From Chalciporus piperatus (Eukaryota; Basidiomycota; Agaricomycetes; Boletales; Boletaceae), in assembly GCA_038093975.1 (NCBI GenBank), contig JBBPTG010000034.1:62001-126000 (forward strand): a stretch of DNA of 64,000 nucleotides. The letters run 5' to 3'. Numbering within the stretch: the first letter of the stretch is position 1; every line of letters starts with the position of its first letter. Of the stretch, positions 23,064 to 32,194 are shown in pieces. The position numbers were made by a program, and so were the translations under genes. The notes under the pieces are model-generated. The model made no database searches and was not told the origin of the DNA. It saw nothing but the letters and a program-made list of their open reading frames with translations.

Positions 23064-23747
23064 ACCGCCGTTCCTTTCATCTTATTATGGGCCTCCATAT
23101 GTCATCTTTCCCTTCTCTCACACACATCCCACCAATGTCCTTTGCATGCCTATGGACATTATGCCAAAACAACGACGATCCCCACATGATTCTTGTCGGT
23201 CTGATTGGTTCCGGTTCCGAGGATTTGTCGGCAACATGAATGTAACTGCTTGCGCTTTGTCTCTTCTGACGAATTGCGATTGAGATTGGTGTCGAGTGGG
23301 TGCGACTCGCTTGCTTGTCGCAGGACCGGTGACATACTTTGCAAAATGATGGTGAATATCTGTGGCCAATCCACAAGGCGCTACTAATTTGATGATCAAG
23401 GTGCGTGACAGAAATGATATTCTGTACCCTCGATGCTCGTATACGACATCAAAGGGTACATGCCCACTCTGTTCCAGATCGTCGACACAGTGCAAAATTC
23501 ACGACGAAATCCTCAGCTCAGAGTGGCGAAAGGCATGTCAATCCCTGCATGACTATTTTTCTCGCTTGAACAACGTCCAGAACGATCGATGCCGACAAAT
23601 CTTTGTCGTTGTCCTCGCGGACTCGGAGCTAGACCGTGATTTTTTACGACTGACACGTACAGCTGAGGGCATGTGGCTGATTTTCCGAAATGCAGAACGT
23701 TTTTTTTGCGTAATGTCGGACTGACCCAGACCACAGGGTCCTCCAGG
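23064..23747. other. Intergenic, hydrophobin promoter side
   Basis: About 680 bp with no supported gene. Frames of 70-131 codons occur on both strands without a recognisable domain. The right end is the hydrophobin promoter. Confidence 0.5.
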
Positions 23748-23754
23748 TATAAAA
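23748..23754 (+). promoter_or_regulatory. TATA box of the hydrophobin gene
   Basis: TATAAAA, 89 bp upstream of the hydrophobin ATG, followed by a pyrimidine-rich leader (CTCCTCCTCTGCC...). This is the usual arrangement of strongly expressed basidiomycete genes. Confidence 0.8.
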
Positions 23755-23836
23755 GAGCAGCCAGAGCGACGTCTAACTCCAGACTCACAACTCCTCCTCT
23801 GCCTTCTTCTTCAACTCATTCCTCTATCAACCAAAA

Positions 23837-24302
23837 ATGTTCGCTCGTGTCTTCGCTCTCCTTCCCCTTGCACTCCTCGCCTCTGCTTCTCACCTCGAGG
23901 CACGCGACCAGTGCAGCGGCGGCTCGATCAGCTGCTGCAACAGTGTCCAGACGGTACATTGACCGATCTCCTCTGAATCTGTCCGTGGACTTCGATTAAA
24001 CGCTCTTCTTGTCACTCAGGTTTCCCAGGCCAGCAGCTTGCTCGGGGTATTGAGTCTCCTCCAAGTAGCTCAGAATGCTGGGGGTCTCGTCGGGACGACA
24101 TGCTCGCCGCTCACTGTTGTTGGCACCGGCCAGGGGTGCGCTGCTCAGCAACAGTCCGTATGCTGCACGGGCAACCAATTCGTAAGTGTTTTTTTTTTTT
24201 TTTTTTTTTAAACCCATACCAAGATTAATTGGGGCGCTCAAATTCTGGATTTAGAACGGGCTCATCAACGTTGGTTGCACTCCCATCAACCTCAACGCTT
24301 AG
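23837..24302 (+). CDS. Class I hydrophobin
   Basis: Three exons (23837-23953, 24020-24181, 24255-24302) give 108 residues. A signal peptide (MFARVFALLPLALLASASH) is followed by the eight-cysteine hydrophobin pattern: C-X6-CC-X33-C-X11-C-X6-CC-X12-C. The spacing fits class I and not class II, which has tighter intervals. Hydrophobins are secreted, self-assemble at water-air interfaces and coat aerial hyphae and fruit-body surfaces. The second intron carries a run of about 19 T. A TATA box lies 89 bp upstream. Confidence 0.95.
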
Positions 24303-24599
24303 TAGGGATTTGAGAGTTTTCAGTTGTTGGTTAGAAATGGACACGGTTGTTCTCCTTTGTGGGCTGCGTGCTTGTTTTCCTATACCCATCATCCTCTATC
24401 CAATAGACCTGTTTGGAAATCATTATCATTTGCGTCAGCGGTGACCACAACGACCTATCTTCAGGTTTCGAGCCCGTTGGAAATCTTGTTCAATCAGGAT
24501 GAGTCTCCGATGAAGGGAGGTGACTGACGACAAGCATAGTTACAAGATTGTGTCGTGACTTGGTTCACCTTGTTACGGCGCCTAACTTGCTCGGACACG

Positions 24600-24920
24600 G
24601 CAACTGCCCCCACCGACGACTTCTATCTAAGCACGAATGGACTCACTTACGACGTCATCATTGGTCATTCCCTGGGAGGAACTAAGTATCATGCTTGCGC
24701 TACTGCTACTCCTGGCAGCGCCTCAATCCGGAAAGACTGCCGTTGTACTGGTTCGATCCTGGAGTTGCTGGTGACGCCCGAGACCTATCTTTCGGGAGAG
24801 ATCCGGAACGTGAGGCACGCATGCAAGAGCCTCCTATCCTACCTGGATGCAGTGTTGAGGGTGATATCGCGATGTACATGGCACAGGAAGACCCTGCCAA
24901 AGAAAGTATTTGCGGTAAGT
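24600..24920 (+). pseudogene. Relic of an alpha/beta-hydrolase gene
   Basis: One frame contains the nucleophile-elbow text YDVIIGHSLGG. The expected continuation (LALLLLLAAPQSGKTAVVLV) is in a second frame, and DPGVAGDARDLSFGRDPERE in a third. This order matches agaricomycete alpha/beta hydrolases in which GHSLGG is followed by a hydrophobic strand and VDP. The frame changes are not bridged by convincing introns, no N-terminal part is present, and the His region is missing. I take it as a decayed fragment; a very short-exon gene is less likely. Confidence 0.45.
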
Positions 24921-25256
24921 GAAATGACGCTCTTGATTCAAGGCGTGAACGACTTGCGCAGATCGAGGAAAACTTACTATTTTTGATATATATGTAGCAG
25001 CATCAGGCCGTTTGCATATTCGGAATGTGGTCATGATTAAGGGGAGCAGTACTTCATTGGATACAGCACGAAAATCCCAATGTGATCGTTAAAACAGCGG
25101 TGGAGACGCGACTCATGATATCGAGATTCGACATGCAATGAAATGTCTCAGATTCGTCTCAATAAAACGTCAGGAAGGATCTCGAAAACCCAATTGCAAG
25201 CATTAAACTCAGACTTGCGCGGGGGTCACGCGATCATTCCTACTCGTTCCCCCCCC

Positions 25257-25263
25257 TATATAA
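25257..25263 (+). promoter_or_regulatory. TATA box of the small proline-rich protein gene
   Basis: TATATAA, 78 bp upstream of the ATG at 25335 and just after a C-rich run. The same spacing is seen at the hydrophobin gene. Confidence 0.65.
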
Positions 25264-25334
25264 CTCCGCCCCATTGCGCCCTCGTTCTTATCCCACCCCA
25301 AGTTCCAAACGACACCCCACTGACACCATACACA

Positions 25335-25884
25335 ATGTCTGATACCTTGTCTGCTCAGCATCCCCCCGCTAGTGAGTAGTATCCCTTACCCCTTGCCCTG
25401 TGCATACGCTGTCGTAGTAGTGGTGTTAACGATTCCTTCGTTCTCGCAGTCAGAGTGGGCGGTCGTCGTCTCTCTGTTAGTGCCCGTCCCAGGGCACGGA
25501 CCATCTCGTACGTCTCTCCCTCCCTCTCAAAGCCCCCTCCGACTGACGACCATCCACGTATTCAGGGGCGGCTCTCCCCAGACGAGCACCAACCCCGCCG
25601 AACGCACCGGCTCAGACTACCCCCGTCCCACCGTTCCCACCCAGTTGGACACAGCGGCAGACGCCCTCGTCCCACCCCCACCCCCACCTCCACACAACGA
25701 AGAAGAAGTCCCCAAGAAAGAAAAGAGACACACCCATGGCTCACGTGATAACAACAGACTCAGAGAGGGCGCTAATCATAAACTCGAGGCGACGATGCCT
25801 TCAAGGGATCACTTGGCGTCGAAACATGGGTTTGGAGCGGCGGGGAGGATCGGCCAGCCTATGGGGAAGGTGTTGGCTGTTTGA
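25335..25884 (+). CDS. Small unknown Pro-rich protein
   Basis: Three exons (25335-25371, 25450-25507, 25566-25884) give 137 residues with consistent phases. The protein has a short conserved-looking N-terminal part, IRVGGRRLSVSARPRART, then a disordered Pro/Thr-rich region with a PPPPPPP run, a charged stretch and a Gly-rich end (HGFGAAGRIGQPMGK). No signal peptide or membrane segment is visible. The TATA box, short leader and good splice sites make a real gene likely. I do not recognise the family. Confidence 0.6.
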
Positions 25885-26161
25885 AGCAGGCCCGTTTGTG
25901 GCGAACGAATGAAGTGTTTTGAAGCGGCGTCTCGTCTCTTGCGGGGAGGAAAAGTCGAATGTGGTTGTACGAGTAGTTGAGTTGATCCGATTCGCATATG
26001 ATGTATTTGTACCCAGTCGGTGGGCTTCGCGAACGTCCAAAGACCTTACGTGCATGACAGACACGAACGAGGTGGAGCATAAGCCTATCTGGCATGAATG
26101 CGCTTATTGTATCATGGACGAGCATAGCAAAAGAGAACACTAGAGATACATGCAAAGACGG

Positions 26162-27112
26162 TCATGCGGATGCTGCCTTCTTCCCCCGAACCTTCTTAGG
26201 TGGTAGAGGCTTCTTCTCTTTTTGTGCGGCGACAAGGGCAGAGGTGCGACCGAGAGCAGCCTGTTCGTCAAGATATCTCGTCAGTACATCCGAGCGCGAG
26301 CACGGCGTGAGGAGTTGAATGAAAGATGTAGTCGCCCCAAGGGAGCTTCCCCGTAAACGAAAGACGAAGAAGCGAAAGAATGCCCTGATGGAGACCGTCC
26401 AGAAAAAAAGACAACATCGATATTGCAAACATGTCCACGCCCAACTTTCATACACCATAAGGTGATTTCCAGCGGGTTCTAACGAGAGTGCGTTTTTCGA
26501 TCTCCATCGGCCAAGGTGAAAAGCGAACAGCAGGTGCATCGGAGGGAAAAATCCAACCCAACCCGATCGCGATCGCGCGAGGTAATCAATCACACACGAA
26601 ACAAAAACACTCACAGCGCGGAGGTCAGGGCGGTAACCCTTCTTAGCAAGACCAGCAACAACACCCAGCGCACGACGACCACCTGACCGGCTCCGAACCG
26701 TAATCGTCGTCCGGTGACTGCGGACTTTTTGTGGCGAGCCTTTAGACTTGACGTTAACCTGGAGGCCAGAAGGAGAGTCGTTGATGTTGATGGTCTGAAA
26801 AAAAGTCATTGATAGGGTTAAGTTATGATGGTAAACAGGAGAGAGGACGGCTTGCCCTGGCGTTGGCAAGACCGGAGTACTTGTGCGAGTGGAGGCTGCG
26901 GAGGTTACCCTAAATTCGACGATACGTGTTAGTGCATGGAACGCGTAAATCGCTGGTGAAGAACGTACGGGCTCAGTGGAGAAGATAGGACCCTCGGGGA
27001 CCCTCTTCACCATGAAAGAGTTGTAGTTCTATCAAATGGAGTCAAAATTTCGTTGGGAATGCCTGGGACTGATACTGACGCGGAGGAGGAGCCATTGGAG
27101 ATCGGTCGACAT
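26162..27112 (-). CDS. RPL28: Cytosolic 60S ribosomal protein eL28
   Basis: Five exons (27112-27080, 27028-26969, 26909-26856, 26794-26615, 26260-26162) give 141 residues. Conserved text: STDLQWLLLRNYNSFMVKR, EGPIFSTEPGNLRSLHSHKY, SGLANARTINI, and RSGGRRALGVVAGLAKKGYR, with a basic tail ending KKVRGKKAASA. eL28 is a surface protein of the large subunit present in most eukaryotes but lost in budding yeast. Intron 3 uses a GC donor (AGG|GCAAGC), the only GC-AG intron found in this window. Intron 4 is 354 nt, several times longer than the others. Confidence 0.92.
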
Positions 27113-27623
27113 CTTGGGTGCGTTTGCTGAGCCCTTGTGCTGGTTGTCCTACACAGTGACCGACTGTGGCTGACTTCAACTGTACAGTACATCCAAACAT
27201 ACACAAACACTCTAAATACACTCGGAACTTGCCGACGTGCGCGTTGATATCAAGACCCTTCCAAATAAGTTACATACACAAGACATATCCAGAGCCAAGG
27301 CCATCCCCAGCCTCCCTTTCGTCATGTAGTCATCACCACTCAGAATCACAGTCCCAAAAACCAATGATATCTCCAAGTTCTCGTTCGCGGTGATGATGAT
27401 TACCCGACCAGAGACAGGCAGGGGATGCGCTCGCCAGCTTTCTCCTTCAATGATCTCTCTCCATCGCAACCAATTTCTCTCATTGGCGCCATCTGTCAGA
27501 GCGGGCGCCAGCGTGCAAGGGGACTGGCGGAGGGTGTTCGTGCGGGCAGTCTGTCACGCACCGAGCTAGCGGGCGTCTCTCCCTGTACTTTGGGCATGTC
27601 TGTGCGGAATGACCTGCGGTGCG

Positions 27624-28176
27624 TCAATGTCTGCGGGTACTCAGATCTAGATATCGCGGTAAACCCACCACTGAATCGTGAGTAGCCGCGCCCGTGGCAC
27701 GGGTCTCGGCCATGGTGGAGGTGACCTGAATGTCACTATTCATGACCTGTTGTTTATCGCATGGTTCTTGGCGAGCATGGAGATCGAAAAACTTACACGG
27801 CCAAGAAGAGGACGTGGGGTAGGTCGCTGCTCCGGCGTACCTTGGCTACTCCGGCATATGTTGCTGTTCTAGATGGTCGTAGGCGTCGCGTATGTGGAAT
27901 GTCAGGACATATGCACAATACAGAGCTTACGACCCAATGGAAATCACGAGCAATTGTTGCGAGATGAGCTGGACCTGGGTAGGGCCGCTACCACCACTGT
28001 GGCGAGCGGTTCAACAGTAGCTATCAGTGCGATGAATCGCCGATGATCAAGTTATGCTCGTTCACCTGTCTCCGTTGGTCCCCGGCTCGCAGCTTCGGTC
28101 TCTCCCTGGGTAACGATGAGAAGGAGTGATGCAGGACGCAGAAGTCCCCGATGAACGGTGGGTCAGAGGTGGACAT
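27624..28176 (-). CDS. Tentative small spliced gene, unknown
   Basis: A TATATAAA box on the minus strand is followed 79 bp later by an ATG at 28176 after a pyrimidine-rich leader. From there four exons (28176-28066, 27974-27931, 27868-27841, 27746-27624) join in phase through GT-AG introns of 91, 62 and 94 nt and give 101 residues ending at a stop. The product has no signal peptide or known motif; a hydrophobic stretch (QLISQQLLVISIGS) lies in exon 2. The case rests on promoter layout and consistent phases, not on homology, so it may be wrong in detail. Confidence 0.33.
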
Positions 28177-28254
28177 GACGACAAGATAAGAGAGAACAAG
28201 AGGAACGCGCTCGAAGAGGACAGAGACAGTTGGGTCGTGATGGAAAACAGACGT

Positions 28255-28262
28255 GTTTATAT
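28255..28262 (-). promoter_or_regulatory. TATA box on the minus strand
   Basis: TATATAAA read on the minus strand, 79 bp before the ATG at 28176 of the tentative small gene. The spacing equals that of the two other TATA genes in the window. Confidence 0.5.
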
Positions 28263-28319
28263 AGGTTTTCGGGGCGGGGAACGTTTCGTGACGGGGACAG
28301 GCCCCAGCATTCCATGATC

Positions 28320-29355
28320 TACTTGCATGACGTCACGGAAAAAAAATGACGGTCTGCGAGAATTCGAAATAATCTGGTATCAGTGATGCCCGCCGGGGAC
28401 GGCGACAAAGCAGAGCGTTCGAGGAACACCCTCGATGAACTTTTTCTACCGTCGGGAGAACCGTCGAGATGGTCATGCGTTCAGACTCGACGCACCAGAG
28501 GGTGTTCGATGGCGTCGATCGGAGGTATCGCCGTGGCATTGTCGATGCATTGGAATACCACTAGTCACCGATGTCGAAAAGCGATTCGACGGCGTCTTAT
28601 GATGTGGAATTCGAACCCGTGCTGCGTACAACTTTCGCGGAGACGGACGTGAAGATGATCGACGGATGCACATGCCTCCGATCGTCGATCGAACAGGTGA
28701 AAGTTTGGTGGCTAGTGGCTGCTCACTTCGATCAGCATCCCACATGCAGACTGTAACAGAGGCGATACTAGCAGCGAATTGTCGCGAAGCGGCTTGGTAC
28801 GAAGAAATGTCGGGGCGGAAGGACCAAAGAGAATAATCAAGCTAAGCCTAAGTGCGAGCTGCATGGATCCGGTGAACGTTGTCAGACTCGATTCATTGCG
28901 AGGTTCAAGTTGGACACTTTTTCGGGACATTCCCGATTATTACTTTCCGATCTTCCCTCTCATGCTGAACCTCCCAGTGGCCTGTTCGGAGTCGCTCTAC
29001 ATATTCACGAGTTGGATTTTCTCCGTGTAGCTATTCCGGAATGAAACACCACATGGATTGTCTGTACTTCCTCGACACTGTTACTTACAAAGTAACGGTT
29101 TCGACACCGAGACCCCCGCGACAACAGAGCATGGTTCAAACTTCACAACGCGAACCAAGGACGTTAAATTCACAGTCTCTATTGTATACCTGAACGCGTC
29201 CGAACGGGAACCGAACGTATGTCACTCGTCTAGTTCAATGTTTCCAGATATGTCAATGGGTCAACATGCTGTTCGGTTCAGCGTCCACAAAAGGCTCTCA
29301 AAAACCGAATGGAACCGAACTGTTCTTCCATCCTGTTCCGTCACTACTTCGTACA
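28320..29355. other. Intergenic, no gene seen
   Basis: About 1 kb with frames of 60-90 codons on both strands, none with a recognisable motif. The right part is the promoter side of the P450 relic at 29356. Confidence 0.5.
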
Positions 29356-31297
29356 ATGAGTCTTCGAGTGCCAGAGTTACCAGCGAACATCTCAGAACTC
29401 ACCTATGGGATTGCAGGCATCGCAGCAGCCATCATCGTCATCTCAAGGCTAGCGAACCGCCCCAATGTGCGTCAACTGTCCAAGAGTAATTCTGTTGTCA
29501 TTGCTCTCTAACCCCTGGTTGTTTCTCAAGCTCGATGCGATTCCAACCTTTGGGTCGACGTCCTGGCTTGGATCATGGCGAGATGGTTTCAGGTTTTTCA
29601 AAAATGGGCCAAGGATGATTCAAGAAGGATACAGGAAGGTAGGTTCGATACTTTGTGACAGATTGGCATGCGTCCATGACGTTGCGCTTGCAGTACAAGG
29701 GTACAACATTCAAAGTCGCGGACCGCTACCGTTGGATGGTCCTCATAACAGGCCGTGAGCAATTGGAAGAATTGCGAAGGGCTCCCGACGATGAGCTATC
29801 TTTCATGGAAGCCGCGAATGACGTGAGTAGGCAACTTGAGTGATCTTATGAAATATAACGTCGAGAATTGAATATCGGCAGCGCCTTAACTTTGAGCACA
29901 CGATGGGACGAGAGCTCTATATCAATCCCTACCATACTGAAGTTGTCCGCTCGCAACTCACTCGTAACATCGGGGCCTTGTATCCTGAGATACGGGATGA
30001 GATCGTGAACGCATTTGACGAAGAACTGGATCTCAATGGAAACGGTATGAGGGCTGGAATCTGTGTCCATCATCTACTAAGACTGTTGCGTACAGAATGG
30101 AAGAGTGTACCAGCAGTGAGCACGATCCAAAAGGTAGTTTGCAGGGCGAGTAACAGGTTGTTTGTCGGTCTTCCTTTGTGTAGGCGTCCATTATTCATTC
30201 TTTGTGATGATTCTTGCTTATATCATGCTAGGTCGGGACCCTGACTGGATAGATCTCAACATTCGGTACACTCTCGACGCCGCCAAAGGAGGGTTTATCA
30301 TCGGGCTCTTTCCGAAATTGTTAAAACCGTACGTTGCTGTTGCATGTTCACGACATGGGCTAAACATGACGATAGCCTTGCTTCTCGTTATGTCACGAAC
30401 GTTCCCCGGAACACCATGCTTGCGATTAAGCTCGTCGGGCCAATGTTTGAAGAACGGTTAAAGTGCTTGGAAGAGCACGGTGATGATTGGGCCGACAAAC
30501 CTGTTCGCGAAACACTCAATGCCCCGAACAGACAACTGACCCTCACATTTGCAGAACGATCTCTTATCTTGGTTGCTGGAAGAGGCAGAAGGTCCAGAGC
30601 GTACGGTGAAAACCTTGACAACTCGTGTATTGGCTGTCAACTTTGCCGCAATCGATGTGAGTGTGGTAGTCATCTTCGTCGTCCGTAACGCTCGGCTCAT
30701 CGACTCGTGACATAGACATCTGCCAATGTGCGTAATGCCGGGTGTAACCCAAGGCTGACCGACTCTGATTGACGTCCGCTATACTATATAGAGTTTCGCT
30801 CACGCACTCTTCTACCTTGCGGCAAACCCTCAGTATGTACAGCCTCTCCGCGAGGAAGTCGAAACCATCGTGGAGAAAGAGGGATGGAGGTAAGATGCGC
30901 AAGGTAGATAGCTTCTTGAAGGAGTGCCAACGTATTGAGGGAATTGGTGCATGTACGTACCCTCTTTCCCATCTTCAAGTTCGCTTACAAAAAGACCCTG
31001 AACAACACACCCATCTCGACCTCGATCGAATACTTGCCCTTCGGGACACGGTAAACATGCATGGTAAGCGCTTTCTCGAGCTTTCTCTCCTGTCCCTGTA
31101 CGCAACGTTCTGACTACCCGCCTAGTCCTGGCCGTTTCTTCGCTGCCATCAAGCTGAAATCGATGCTGGCACATATCGTCACGACCTACGACGTCAAACT
31201 GGGGGACAACGCGGGTCGACCACCCAGTCTGTGGATGAATACCACGATCATGGCTGACCCCCGTGCGAGGGTGATGTTCAGAAGGAGGACTCACTGA
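29356..31297 (+). pseudogene. Cytochrome P450 pseudogene, copy 1
   Basis: Strongly similar throughout to the intact P450 at 58606-60679, including intron positions. The N-terminal anchor (YGIAGIAAAIIVISRLANRP), LDAIPTFGSTSWLGSWRDGF, NPYHTEVVRSQLTRNIGALY and the I-helix region are all kept. Three lesions break it. A small deletion after EKEGW (about 30890) shifts the frame. About 70 codons are missing after GIG (about 30952), removing the segment from LGRKAMKDF to the PERF-like DPFRF part. One extra G in the haem loop (about 31043) shifts the frame in YLPFG. The final exon, PGRFFAAIKLKSMLAHIV, is again open. It lies 0.9 kb upstream of the PDR transporter. Confidence 0.85.
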
Positions 31298-32194
31298 ATG
31301 TTTCCGAGCTCTTGGATTTGTCTTTCTCGTTTTTCTTTGTAAGTTTGTATTGTAAAACATGGTCTGTAAATGTATCCCGGGCTGGACGACATTCAAACCG
31401 TTTACTGCACGATCGTTCACTATCGCAGCACTACCTATGCACCTGGGTAATGATGCTGATCGGAGGTACCAACGACAGCCCTACGCAACGAAGCTAGGAA
31501 GGACCACCACAGAAGAGTTGTTCAGCTGGGTATCTAGAAAATGATGAAGTGGTGCCCTCGTCCTCACCTTCCCACACGATAGTGAATGCAGACAAAAAAT
31601 GAAACTGAATTACATAACTATGCAGTGAATTAACCCTCTGCCGTTTGCGTTTCCGGTCAATGGGAGTCAAGGTGGGGAGTCACTCTGGGCCGAAGGCTGG
31701 AGAAGTTAATTCTTTACCTCATTTCCGAGCGTCAGTAACTCATCTATTATCTGTAGCAAGTTAGGAACGACCGGCTTTCAAGTTTTACCCAACAGTTGCC
31801 CAAAAGGCAACTTTACTCCTACCAGTTGCCAACTTGAAGGCCGACGCAAGGATGGTGACTCAGAGAGAACCGAGTCATGACACTATACCATGATGTAGCG
31901 CGGAGCCATCAAGTCACATCGGTCGCGTCCGACTCACTGCTCACTCAAGCCACGCGCATGTTCCAGCGGGACCGACTAGATGGCCGGACGTCAGTTGTAC
32001 GCCAAAAGTGATGTCCGGCTCAAGATTTTGACTTTGTTTCTTTGGTAAGGATCGGTCTGAATCATAATCATACCGGTTCCTCCACAAAACCCGCTCGTCC
32101 CGTGTTGACACGTTCTCCGGGTTTGTAAGACGTTAACATGCCTTGGTGAGAGCTTTAAAGGCTTTCGCTCCTCCCCTCCAAGTTGTACATCCCC
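31298..32194. other. Promoter side of the PDR transporter
   Basis: No coding sequence supported. It contains a nested inverted repeat at 31772-31843 (listed separately). Confidence 0.5.
31772..31843. repeat. Nested inverted repeat
   Basis: Outer arms CGGCTTTCAAGTT (31772-31784) and AACTTGAAGGCCG (31831-31843) pair at 12 of 13 positions. Inner arms AGTTGCC (31794-31800) and GGCAACT (31806-31812) pair perfectly around a 5-base loop. AGTTGCC occurs a second time at 31824. It lies about 350 bp upstream of the ABC transporter start and may be a small element remnant or a regulator site. Confidence 0.5.

Noticed and set aside
24745..24760. GGTTCGATCC, similar to a tRNA B box
   Set aside because: One base short of the consensus, no A box or cloverleaf, and explained by the decayed hydrolase sequence.
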